The translations under genes and the position numbers were made by a program. The notes beneath the pieces were generated by a model. The model made no database searches. It was given only the letters and a program-made list of their open reading frames with translations, and was not told the origin of the DNA. From NCBI RefSeq assembly GCF_000154725.1, contig NZ_DS544873.1:2555397-2619396 (forward strand): DNA of 64,000 nucleotides. The letters are read 5' to 3'. This DNA is from Kordia algicida OT-1. GTDB taxonomy: Bacteria > Bacteroidota > Bacteroidia > Flavobacteriales > Flavobacteriaceae. Below are positions 1 through 8,310 of the stretch, in pieces (the first letter of the stretch is position 1; each line of letters begins with the position of its first letter).

Positions 1-26
1 TTTCTAAATCTGCATGTTCTCGTCTG

Positions 27-2789
27 CTATAGGTGTTCTACAATGATATCTTCTTGTCCACTATATCTGTATAATAAAGCTTTTACCAAAGTGGTTAATC
101 CGATAAATAATGTGCTTTCTTCCTCCTTCAAATAATCTCTAAAAGCATGACTCACTTCTGTTGAAAACGCAACATAGCTCTGGGCTCCGTTGTAAGTCTG
201 TACTGGCGGACGCACATAATCTGAAGGCATGTCTAAGACAGGTAAGTCTCCTGATAGTTTTGACAACCAATACTCGCGAGCTGTTGCCAATTCGCCTTCT
301 GATAATTCCTTCAATTGCCAAGCCGCATAATCTTTATACTGTATTGGCAATGGTGTAATTCTCGTGGTCGTTTCTTGAACACTATTGTTGTAATATGTGA
401 TTAAATCACCTACCAATACTTGCATAGACCATTCATCTGAGATGATGTGATGAATTGAAAATAACAAGCGGTGATGATTCGTCGCTACTTTTAATAATTC
501 CACTCTAAATAATGGTCCGCTTGATAAATCATACGCAGAAGCTGCTAGTGTGTCTAAAACAGTTGCAATGGCTTCTTCGGTATTTTCTGCATCTGAAACA
601 TCTGTGATTGGTATGCTAAAATCGATGTCTTCTACAGATTGAATAACCTGACGTGGCTCACTATCTTTTAGAATGAATATGGTACGTAAGCTCTCGTGAC
701 GCTCAATCAGCTTGGTAAATGCTTCTGTGAATGCCGCAATATTTAATGCTCCTTGAATGTCATAACTTATTGGACGACTGTACGCGGTAAAATCTTCTTG
801 TAATTGATCTAAAACCCACAATCTACGTTGTGCGTGTGAAAGTGCGTAATCGTCCTGTTCCGCAATTTTTGGAATGGAATTGTATGTTGTATCTCCTTTT
901 GAATTTGCTATTAACGCCGATTGTTCTTTGAGTGTGGCATGATTGAAAATTTCTCCAATGCTTAGTTGTACTTCGTGTTGTTTGTAAACGCGGGAGATTA
1001 ATTGAATTGCTTTTAATGAAGAACCTCCCAAATCAAAGAACGAATCATTTCTACCAATACTTGTTTGTGGAATACTTAGTAATGCTGCCCAAATTGCGCT
1101 CAACGATTCTTCTACGGCTCCTTTTGGCGCTTCGTAGTTGCTTCCTTTGAGTAATTCTGATGGCTTTGGTAAAGCGCGTTTGTCTACTTTTCCGTTTAAC
1201 GTTAGTGGAAATTCTTCTAGATACATGAAGTAATCTGGAATGCTGTTTCTGTCTAACGTTTTTCCTAAAGTCTCACGTAATTCACTTTTGTCATATTCCG
1301 TTCCGCTGTAATAGCATAGCAGAGAATCTACCGTGTTATCATTGTGAACAATCAGTTCTACTTGACCAATGTTTTCTAGATTGAGTAGTGCACTGCGAAT
1401 ACCGTCTAACTCTACTCGAACTCCATGAAGTTTGATTTGATCGTCTATTCTTCCTAGAATTTCTAGGTTTCCTTCCGCATCGTAACGTCCAATGTCGCCT
1501 GTTTTGCAAACTAGGTCTTCTCTGTCGGTTACTAATGGGTTTTGAACAAATAGATTTTTGGTTAGTTCAGCGTCTAAATAGCCTTTGGTAATGAACGGAC
1601 TTTTGATGTAAACTTCTCCGATTTCTTCTTCATTACAGATTTCATCACCATTTATAATAGCAATTAATGTATTTCTAATTGCTTTTCCAACTGGCAATAC
1701 TGTTCCCGATTCTAATTCCGTTTCTGGAATATGGTAACAACTTTTTAAAACTGTAGTTTCCGTAAGTCCATAAAGATTGCTCATTCTTGCCGAGTGTCCT
1801 TCAATGGATCGCCATAAGGCAACATCACGTCCATATAATTTTTCTCCTGCTAAAACAACTTCTTCTATGTCAGTTAAAGCAATGTTTTGCTCTTTTAGAT
1901 TGTTGGTTAGCAATCTAAAAAGTGATGGAACTGTTTGTAAAACTGTTACCTTTTCTTCTGCTAGCCAGCTTCCAAGTAATACCATGTTTTGTTTGGTCTT
2001 TTCACTTGGAATACATAAACAACTTCCTGAAGTTAAACTCGTAAGAATGTCTTTTAAACTTGCGTCAAAGGTGACAGAAGCAATTTGACTCACACGTGTT
2101 TCTGTGGTAAAGTTGAAGGTTTCTTTATGCCAGTTTACATAATGTGCTATTCCTTTTTGACTTCCAACAATCGCCTTGGATTTTCCTGTGGTTCCTGAAC
2201 TGTAGAAAATGTAACTACTGTTGTCTACAGCGTATTCGATTGAAAGATTTTCTTTGCTGTAATTGTTTATATCTAGATTTGTTTCTTTGTATTCGCCAGC
2301 TTCATTTACTTCGTATACTTCCAAACTTGACTGATCTAACGTGATTAAATCTAAATCACCCAATCCTAAATCTCCTAATAGTGAAGAACCTGATGCTTTA
2401 AACACCAATACATGCGTAAAGCTATGCGATAGCTTTAGTGATTTGAATGCTTCCCAAGAGCTATCATCTGTGATTAAGACTTTCATTCCCGTTTCACTAA
2501 CCGCTTGTTCCATCCGCGAAAGCGAAAAACTATTTGATAATGGAACATACGTTGCGCCTGTTTTGAAACATGCTAGTAAACTTCCCAAAAGTTCTTTCCC
2601 GCTAGGTAATAAAACTCCAACTGCATCTTCCGACGAAATAGCAATGTCCGTCATTAGATTTCCAAGTTGATTGGCAAATTCGTTTAAGTCTCTATAACTC
2701 GTGTCTCCATTTGTTTCCGTCAAAGCGGTATTTTTAGGATATAACGAGACAATATCCTCAAATGATTCGTATAGGAATTTTCTTTTCAC
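27..2789 (-). CDS. Nonribosomal peptide synthetase module (A-PCP-C), partial, frameshifted at window edge
   Basis: The 920 visible residues give an adenylation domain (about 1-545), a peptidyl carrier (about 555-630) and a condensation domain (from about 645). A-domain cores are visible: SSGTTGKSK near 197-205, NLYGLTETT near 338-346, KTGDIGRYD near 429-437, and a LNGKVDK core just before 540. The carrier LGGSSL motif places the phosphopantetheine serine at about 591. The condensation motif HHxxxD lies at 780-785, with Glu where the usual Gly follows. The gene begins with GTG and has no N-terminal condensation domain, so this may be a loading module (inference). The frame stops at 27-29 where family members read IVGTPIAGR. 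Restoring one G in each of two places recovers that motif, so the gene probably continues past the left edge. The product cannot be predicted. It is co-directional with the permease and antiterminator upstream. Confidence 0.9.
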   Translation of the reverse strand: MKRKFLYESFEDIVSLYPKNTALTETNGDTSYRDLNEFANQLGNLMTDIAISSEDAVGVLLPSGKELLGSLLACFKTGATYVPLSNSFSLSRMEQAVSETGMKVLITDDSSWEAFKSLKLSHSFTHVLVFKASGSSLLGDLGLGDLDLITLDQSSLEVYEVNEAGEYKETNLDINNYSKENLSIEYAVDNSSYIFYSSGTTGKSKAIVGSQKGIAHYVNWHKETFNFTTETRVSQIASVTFDASLKDILTSLTSGSCLCIPSEKTKQNMVLLGSWLAEEKVTVLQTVPSLFRLLTNNLKEQNIALTDIEEVVLAGEKLYGRDVALWRSIEGHSARMSNLYGLTETTVLKSCYHIPETELESGTVLPVGKAIRNTLIAIINGDEICNEEEIGEVYIKSPFITKGYLDAELTKNLFVQNPLVTDREDLVCKTGDIGRYDAEGNLEILGRIDDQIKLHGVRVELDGIRSALLNLENIGQVELIVHNDNTVDSLLCYYSGTEYDKSELRETLGKTLDRNSIPDYFMYLEEFPLTLNGKVDKRALPKPSELLKGSNYEAPKGAVEESLSAIWAALLSIPQTSIGRNDSFFDLGGSSLKAIQLISRVYKQHEVQLSIGEIFNHATLKEQSALIANSKGDTTYNSIPKIAEQDDYALSHAQRRLWVLDQLQEDFTAYSRPISYDIQGALNIAAFTEAFTKLIERHESLRTIFILKDSEPRQVIQSVEDIDFSIPITDVSDAENTEEAIATVLDTLAASAYDLSSGPLFRVELLKVATNHHRLLFSIHHIISDEWSMQVLVGDLITYYNNSVQETTTRITPLPIQYKDYAAWQLKELSEGELATAREYWLSKLSGDLPVLDMPSDYVRPPVQTYNGAQSYVAFSTEVSHAFRDYLKEEESTLFIGLTTLVKALLYRYSGQEDIIVEHL

Positions 2790-2897
2790 AATGAAAAATG
2801 TTTTGGTAATTTCTAAAAAAGAGATGATAAAAAAGCACAGACAGTACAGCCTAACTTATAGAAATTAAACTACTTTAGCTTTGTATCGTATATGATT

Positions 2898-5351
2898 TTA
2901 TTCTTGCTTTATGGCAATTAAAGGATCGTTTTTGTTGATTTTCCAGGACTGTGCCCCGATAATAAGAAACGCAATAAAAAGTACGATTACAGTTGCTAAT
3001 CCGAAGAATAAAAAGTTGATTCCGATTCTTGTGGAGTATCCTTGAAGCCATTGCTCTAATCCCCACCAAGAGAGCACCCAAGCAATTGCACTTGCTAGTA
3101 CAATGAGTTTCACAAAATCTTTTATTAATAGTGCTAATAAACTAAATACAGACGCACCCAGCACTTTACGGATAGCAATTTCTTTTGCTTTTTGGAAACT
3201 TGTAAATAGTGTTAATCCAAAAAGTCCTAAACAAGTAATGAAAATCGCTAAACCTGCAAATACAGTAAATATTTTACCGAATTGCTGATCTACTTTATAT
3301 TGCTTATTAAAGAATTCATCTAGGAAGAAATATTCAAATGGGCTTACTGGGAAGTTTTGCTTGAACGATTCTTCTATTCTTGCAATAGATGCTGGTAAAT
3401 TTTGCGAAGCTACTTTGATTGCGTAGTATTCAATACTTGAACCATCTTCCAATCTGAATACAATTGGAGTCACAGTTTCTTTTAATGATTTTTGGTTAAA
3501 GTCCTTAATAACACCAATGATTTCATATTCAAACTCTACTCCATTTCCATTGGTATCTGTTAGGAATTCTCCAACTGCTTTTTCTGCATTTTCAAACCCA
3601 AATGCATTTACAGCTGCTTCATTTAATAAAATGGGCGTATTCCCTGTTGGCATTTGATTTACAGAAATCATATTTCGATTGAATACTTTTCCTGCAACTG
3701 TTTCTATCTCAAATTGATCTATGAATTCAGGACCGATAGAAAACGTTGCATACATATTATTTTTGTTAACTGCATTTTTCCTTTTGTAAGGTCGTGTCCA
3801 ATTTAAGTCGAGCCCAGGAATGGAAGATGCTGACACGACACCTTCAATATCAGGATATTCCATCAAACTTGCTCTAAAGGATTGCATTTTTTGATAAAAG
3901 TTTCGTCCGCCCATTTGCGATTCAAAGTTATTTGACGGCGCAGGAACTACAATATTTCTTTCCATATTGATTCCTATATCTTTTTCCTGCATGAATTTAA
4001 GCTGTTTGTATATAGTAAAAGTTCCTATGATTAGAGAAATTGAAATAATAAATTGCAATACAACTAAGCATTTTCTAACAAAAACACCTGAACTTCCTAT
4101 AGGTAATTTCCCTTTTAGAATTTGCACAGGATTGTAGGATGATAAGAGATATGCTGGATATAAACTAGATAGGAAGCTACCAATAATTAACAAGGCTAAT
4201 AATGGCAACCATATTTTATAGTCTGTCCAGAAGAAACTTCCAACTGAAATTCCTGTTAATCCTTCAAAGCCACTTCTAAAGAGTAATACAAGAATGATTG
4301 CAATAATGATTCCTATAAAACTTAAGATGAGTGATTCAAAAAAGAATTGCATGATAAGCGCACCTTTTTGAGAACCAAACGTTCTACGCAGCCCTACTTC
4401 TTTTGCTCTATCCATTGATTTTATGGTAGATAGATTAATATAATTTACATAGGCAATTATCAATATCAATGCAGCAATAAGTAACATAAACCACACAAAT
4501 TTACCATTTCCATTTACTGAAATTTCTTTGGTAAGATCTGAAGATAAGTGTATAGACTCCAAAGGTTGAAACGCCAATTGAATATTTGTAACACCATCAG
4601 CATAATCTCCTAAGTATTTGTTTACATATCCTGGTAATTTTGAAGTAGCATTTTTCACATTAGTTCCAGGAAAAAACTTCACATACACATATTTATCAAT
4701 AAAGCGCCAAGAACCAGGAACATCTTTCGTAGTTACTAAACAAGTAAATTTTAAATGCGAATTTTCAGGTATATCTTCAAGCACTGCACGAATCACTAAT
4801 TCGAGATTGGTTCCTTGGTTGAAATTTACCACTTTCATGGTTTTCCCTATCGGATCTTCTTCCCCAAAAAGCTTTTTAGCCAAACTTTCTGTCAATAAAA
4901 TAGAGTTTGGTTGCGCTAAAGCTTCTTTTCCACCATTTATGAAAGAAAAATTAAAAACATCTAAAAAGTTTTTATCCACAAAATAAACTTCACTTTCTTT
5001 ATATGAAGTAATATCTCCAAATGAATTTTCCGCAGAAATAATACAATCTTGCTTTTCTATACTTGTCGCAGCATCTATCTCTGGGAAATCTTGTTTTATA
5101 GTAGGACCAATAGCTGAAAAATTCATTGCTGAATTTTCAACAAGCACATTATTTTCCTGACGACTCTGCGTTACGCGATAAATAGTTTCAGATTCCTTGT
5201 GAAATGTATCAAAATCAGACTCGAAAAACACATATTGTACAATAAACAAACATGCAGCAATACCAATACCTAATCCAATCATATTGATTAGCGCAAAATA
5301 TTTGTTCTTGAACAGGGTTCTCCAAGCAACTTTAAGATAATTTTTTAACAT
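2898..5351 (-). CDS. FtsX/MacB-type ABC transporter permease
   Basis: An 817-residue inner-membrane permease of the large Bacteroidota type. One TM segment near residues 20-42 is followed by a periplasmic MacB-like core domain. A cluster of three or four TM segments lies near 285-425, then a second periplasmic domain (about 470-690) and a final block of TM segments. The conserved motifs 'RAKEVGLRRTFGS' and 'KAKEIAIRKVLGAS' are the cytoplasmic FtsX-type loops that contact the ATPase. No ATP-binding subunit is present nearby. It lies 108 bp upstream of the NRPS gene on the same strand, so export or self-resistance for the peptide is plausible, but that is inference from position. Confidence 0.9.
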   Translation of the reverse strand: MLKNYLKVAWRTLFKNKYFALINMIGLGIGIAACLFIVQYVFFESDFDTFHKESETIYRVTQSRQENNVLVENSAMNFSAIGPTIKQDFPEIDAATSIEKQDCIISAENSFGDITSYKESEVYFVDKNFLDVFNFSFINGGKEALAQPNSILLTESLAKKLFGEEDPIGKTMKVVNFNQGTNLELVIRAVLEDIPENSHLKFTCLVTTKDVPGSWRFIDKYVYVKFFPGTNVKNATSKLPGYVNKYLGDYADGVTNIQLAFQPLESIHLSSDLTKEISVNGNGKFVWFMLLIAALILIIAYVNYINLSTIKSMDRAKEVGLRRTFGSQKGALIMQFFFESLILSFIGIIIAIILVLLFRSGFEGLTGISVGSFFWTDYKIWLPLLALLIIGSFLSSLYPAYLLSSYNPVQILKGKLPIGSSGVFVRKCLVVLQFIISISLIIGTFTIYKQLKFMQEKDIGINMERNIVVPAPSNNFESQMGGRNFYQKMQSFRASLMEYPDIEGVVSASSIPGLDLNWTRPYKRKNAVNKNNMYATFSIGPEFIDQFEIETVAGKVFNRNMISVNQMPTGNTPILLNEAAVNAFGFENAEKAVGEFLTDTNGNGVEFEYEIIGVIKDFNQKSLKETVTPIVFRLEDGSSIEYYAIKVASQNLPASIARIEESFKQNFPVSPFEYFFLDEFFNKQYKVDQQFGKIFTVFAGLAIFITCLGLFGLTLFTSFQKAKEIAIRKVLGASVFSLLALLIKDFVKLIVLASAIAWVLSWWGLEQWLQGYSTRIGINFLFFGLATVIVLFIAFLIIGAQSWKINKNDPLIAIKQE

Positions 5352-5570
5352 TTTTTGGGTCTTTTAAAATGAGTAATTTTTCAGGTTTTTAAATTATAAA
5401 AAATAAGATATATAACATGCTTATTTTTGTTTTTATTTACGAATCTTCTCACAAACTAATAGGCACTATGAAATAATTGAATCACATTTTGCATCTATTT
5501 TCTAATATAATTTGGTGAGTTTGATAAGACAGAGTATTTTTTTTGTAAAGCTTTTTTTAATTACAATAAA

Positions 5571-6083
5571 CTATACTGCTTTTTTAAAGGAGTTTAATGG
5601 GATCGTTGCCAAAATATTTTGACGTAAAGAACTTATTCTAACAATAATTTTATTGTAATTTTCTGCTTCTATAATTTCACAATCTAATCCACTTAATGGA
5701 CCTTGTTCAATTTTTTTCATTTCCCCTATTTTCGGGAATGTAGGGTTTAATTCTATTTCTTCTATTTCTTTACTATCAACTAATAACTTGATTTGATTGA
5801 TCTCTTTTTCTGTTACACGTGCGTATTCTTTGCCAAATCGAATATAACAACAAGCTCCATCAACAGATAATGCTTTATGAAAATCTAAAGGAGATTCAAT
5901 GTAAACAAAAACGTAAGAAGGAAATAATGGGGTTAGAATCGTTTTTTTACGATCACTCCATTGTTGGACGGTTTTTGTTTTTGGTAGAAAAGATTTAATC
6001 GATATGTTTTCTAGAGAATTATGTACTTTTTTTTCCCAACGAGATTTTACATATAGGACATGCCAACCTAAGTTAAATTTCAT
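5571..6083 (-). CDS. UpxY-family transcription antiterminator (NusG-like)
   Basis: A 170-residue NusG paralogue. The N-terminal NGN domain begins with GWHVLYVKSRWEKKVH and contains the hallmark SYVFVYIE strand near residue 55. The C-terminal KOW-like domain (about 115-170) includes 'GPLSGLDCEI'. UpxY proteins in Bacteroides load onto RNA polymerase at the start of capsule operons and suppress premature termination, and the related LoaP acts on large antibiotic operons in Bacillus. Here it is the first recognisable gene of a minus-strand run leading into the permease and NRPS genes, so it probably acts on that transcript. Length and domain layout are normal for the family. Confidence 0.9.
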   Translation of the reverse strand: MKFNLGWHVLYVKSRWEKKVHNSLENISIKSFLPKTKTVQQWSDRKKTILTPLFPSYVFVYIESPLDFHKALSVDGACCYIRFGKEYARVTEKEINQIKLLVDSKEIEEIELNPTFPKIGEMKKIEQGPLSGLDCEIIEAENYNKIIVRISSLRQNILATIPLNSFKKAV

Positions 6084-6098
6084 AATTTGTAGTTCATT

Positions 6099-6254
6099 TT
6101 AAAGTAAAGCTTCGCTTTCCTCAGTCACAGGAGTTGCTCTTAATAGTAAAAATTTGGGGGAATTTATTTCTGAATAAATTGTTTCTTTCTGTAAAGGTTT
6201 ATAGAAACAAAGTATCATTTCTTCGATACAAGTATAGGATTTTTTTTCTTCCAA
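6099..6254 (-). CDS. Candidate small ORF just upstream of the antiterminator gene
   Basis: This minus-strand frame is open from 6359 down to a TAA at 6099-6101. It has no ATG near its front. The best start is TTG at 6252-6254, preceded at a suitable distance by GGAGG, which is unusual in a phylum that rarely uses Shine-Dalgarno sites. It would encode 51 residues ending in an acidic TEESEALL tail, 15 bp before the antiterminator start. The residues look protein-like (mixed hydrophobic and charged, with two cysteines), but I do not recognise a family. It could be a leader peptide, the 3' remnant of a decayed gene, or chance. Confidence 0.25.
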   Translation of the reverse strand: MEEKKSYTCIEEMILCFYKPLQKETIYSEINSPKFLLLRATPVTEESEALL

Positions 6255-6592
6255 ATAACCTCCATTTTCAGAAAAAGGGTTGCCCCTTTTAATAATTACG
6301 GTTTTACCATAAATATTAAAAGGCGTATTGTGAATTCTTCGCGTATAAGAAGTAGAAATTTATTACATATCAATTTAAAGTGTACTTTTAAATCTCTAAT
6401 TAAGGAAGACACGTTTAATTTTCATTGGTTTAAACTAATGTTACCAATAACTTAATCACAGGAATTTACAATAAGAAACGTATTATGTATGAGCATACAG
6501 AATTTTTTGTACGTCTTTTAACATTTTCAACAGAAATAATCGTTCTATTTTTTGTTATATTACTCAATTATAAACCATAAATTTTTAAAACC

Positions 6593-6730
6593 ATGAAAAA
6601 AAAGGAAATCAAAAATTTAAAAATCAACAAATTAAATGTATCTGATATGAATCCTGAAGTTCTCAGAGGAGGATTACGCGAAAGCGATTGGACAGATTTG
6701 TCAGAATGCTGTGCACAACGCGAAATATAA
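6593..6730 (+). CDS. Class I lanthipeptide-type RiPP precursor peptide
   Basis: A 45-residue peptide. The leader (MKKKEIKNLKINKLNVSDM) fits the Bacteroidota pattern of a Lys-rich start, an 'L-x-I/L-N-K' core, and a double-glycine cleavage site at about residues 26-27. The predicted core is 18 residues with Ser, Thr and an adjacent Cys pair, suitable for lanthionine-type crosslinks. No LanB, LanC or peptidase-containing exporter lies beside it, so maturation would have to act in trans. It has its own rho-independent terminator 10 bp downstream, which supports a real monocistronic transcript. Family assignment rests on the leader pattern. Confidence 0.75.
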   Translation: MKKKEIKNLKINKLNVSDMNPEVLRGGLRESDWTDLSECCAQREI

Positions 6731-6740
6731 TAGTATAATA

Positions 6741-6765
6741 AGCGAACTTAGGTTCGCTTTTTTTT
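6741..6765 (+). terminator. Rho-independent terminator of the RiPP precursor gene
   Basis: A perfect 7-bp stem (AGCGAAC at 6741-6747 with GTTCGCT at 6752-6758) is followed by an eight-base T run. The same stem sequence is reused after the RiPP precursor at 11587-11784. Confidence 0.85.
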
Positions 6766-6953
6766 GCTTCTATTCGCAACGATCTATACTTTTGAAAAAA
6801 CACTGCCAAAGTTTTGAGAAATTAGTATAGAGTATTGAGACGTGTTAAAGTGTAAACTCAGTAAAATAGAAATTTAATTCAAAACTTTAACAAGCGGCAG
6901 CGCAAACAAAGAACAGAAAACGCACAACAAATAAGCGAGGAAAGCAATCGTAA

Positions 6954-8123
6954 ATGAAGCCACCAAAATACATGCTGACTATCATCGTGATTTCGCAATT
7001 TCTATGTACATCGCTTTGGTTTGCGGGAAATGGTGTGATGTCGGAACTAAAAACTACTTTTCTATTGGAAGAAAGTTCTTTAGGGTACATCACTTCCTTG
7101 CTTCAATTCGGGTTTATCACAGGAACACTCATCTTTGCCATACTCTCCATTGCCGATCGGTACGCGCCATCAAAAGTATTCTTTTTTTGTGCACTATTTG
7201 GCGCCATCTGTAACTTGGTTTTAATTTGGAAAAGCAACACATATACAAGTATTTTAACCTTTCGTTTTTTAACTGGTTTTTTCCTTGCGGGAATTTACCC
7301 TGTTGGAATGAAAATCGCATCCGATTACTACCAGAAAGGTCTCGGAAAGTCACTCGGTTTTTTAGTTGGTGCACTCGTGATCGGAACTGCGTTTCCACAT
7401 CTATTAAAAGAACTAAAAGGCGAACTCTCTTGGGAATTTGTATTGATCGCAACTTCGTTATTAGCAACCTTAGGCGGAATTTTAATGATAACTTTTATTC
7501 CCGATGGCCCTTTTAGAAAACCCATGCAGAAAATAAATCTTTCAGCAATTCCGAAGATATTCAAAAAACAAAAATTCAAAACCGCAGCTTTTGGCTACTT
7601 TGGTCACATGTGGGAATTGTACACTTTTTGGGCATTTGTTCCTGTAATGCTTCAAATGTATACAAACATACACTCCGAAAATTCGTTTAACATTCCGTTA
7701 GTATCATTTAGCATCATAGCAATTGGCGGAATTGGCTGCGTCTTCGGTGGCTATCTTGCAGAAAAATTTGGCGTAAAAAGAATTGCGTTGCTATCGTTGT
7801 TGCTATCTTGTATTTGCTGTCTTATTGCGCCAATATTATTTTCTGTCAATTCACCAATAGTATTCGTTTCGTTTTTACTATTTTGGGGAATAGTTGTCAT
7901 TGCAGATTCACCATTATTCTCCACCTTAGTTGCCCAAAACGCACCTCTGCAACTAAAAGGAACTGCACTAACAATTGTAAATTCAATTGGCTTCTTCATC
8001 ACTATTTTTAGCATTCTGCTTCTCAATCTATTGAAAACAATAACTACCTCAACCGCAATCCTAATGATTTTAGCCATCGGACCCATTTTTGGTTTAATAG
8101 CTTTAATGAAGAAAGAAAAATGA
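6954..8123 (+). CDS. MFS transporter
   Basis: A 389-residue protein with about twelve hydrophobic segments and the two-halved major facilitator layout. The intracellular loop after TM2 carries 'SIADRYAPSK', a version of MFS motif A, and a related 'YLAEKFGVKR' occurs in the second half after about residue 265. Substrate is unknown. It stands alone: the RiPP precursor upstream has its own terminator, and the broken GH3 gene begins 187 bp downstream on the same strand. A role in sugar uptake with the GH3 enzyme is possible but not shown. Confidence 0.85.
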   Translation: MKPPKYMLTIIVISQFLCTSLWFAGNGVMSELKTTFLLEESSLGYITSLLQFGFITGTLIFAILSIADRYAPSKVFFFCALFGAICNLVLIWKSNTYTSILTFRFLTGFFLAGIYPVGMKIASDYYQKGLGKSLGFLVGALVIGTAFPHLLKELKGELSWEFVLIATSLLATLGGILMITFIPDGPFRKPMQKINLSAIPKIFKKQKFKTAAFGYFGHMWELYTFWAFVPVMLQMYTNIHSENSFNIPLVSFSIIAIGGIGCVFGGYLAEKFGVKRIALLSLLLSCICCLIAPILFSVNSPIVFVSFLLFWGIVVIADSPLFSTLVAQNAPLQLKGTALTIVNSIGFFITIFSILLLNLLKTITTSTAILMILAIGPIFGLIALMKKEK

Positions 8124-8310
8124 TAATTTCTAAAGGAACAGATTGCCACAAGTAGTTTCTAAGCTTTCGTTAAGAAGTATCATGGTTTTGTCAAAATTAC
8201 TTGGTTTTGGTATAGAACTCTTTTAAAATTTAAGGGAAAATTAGAAGGTTTACAGCACTTCCCATGATAATATCATACTTTTACATTACTAATCCCATGA
8301 AATAAACACC

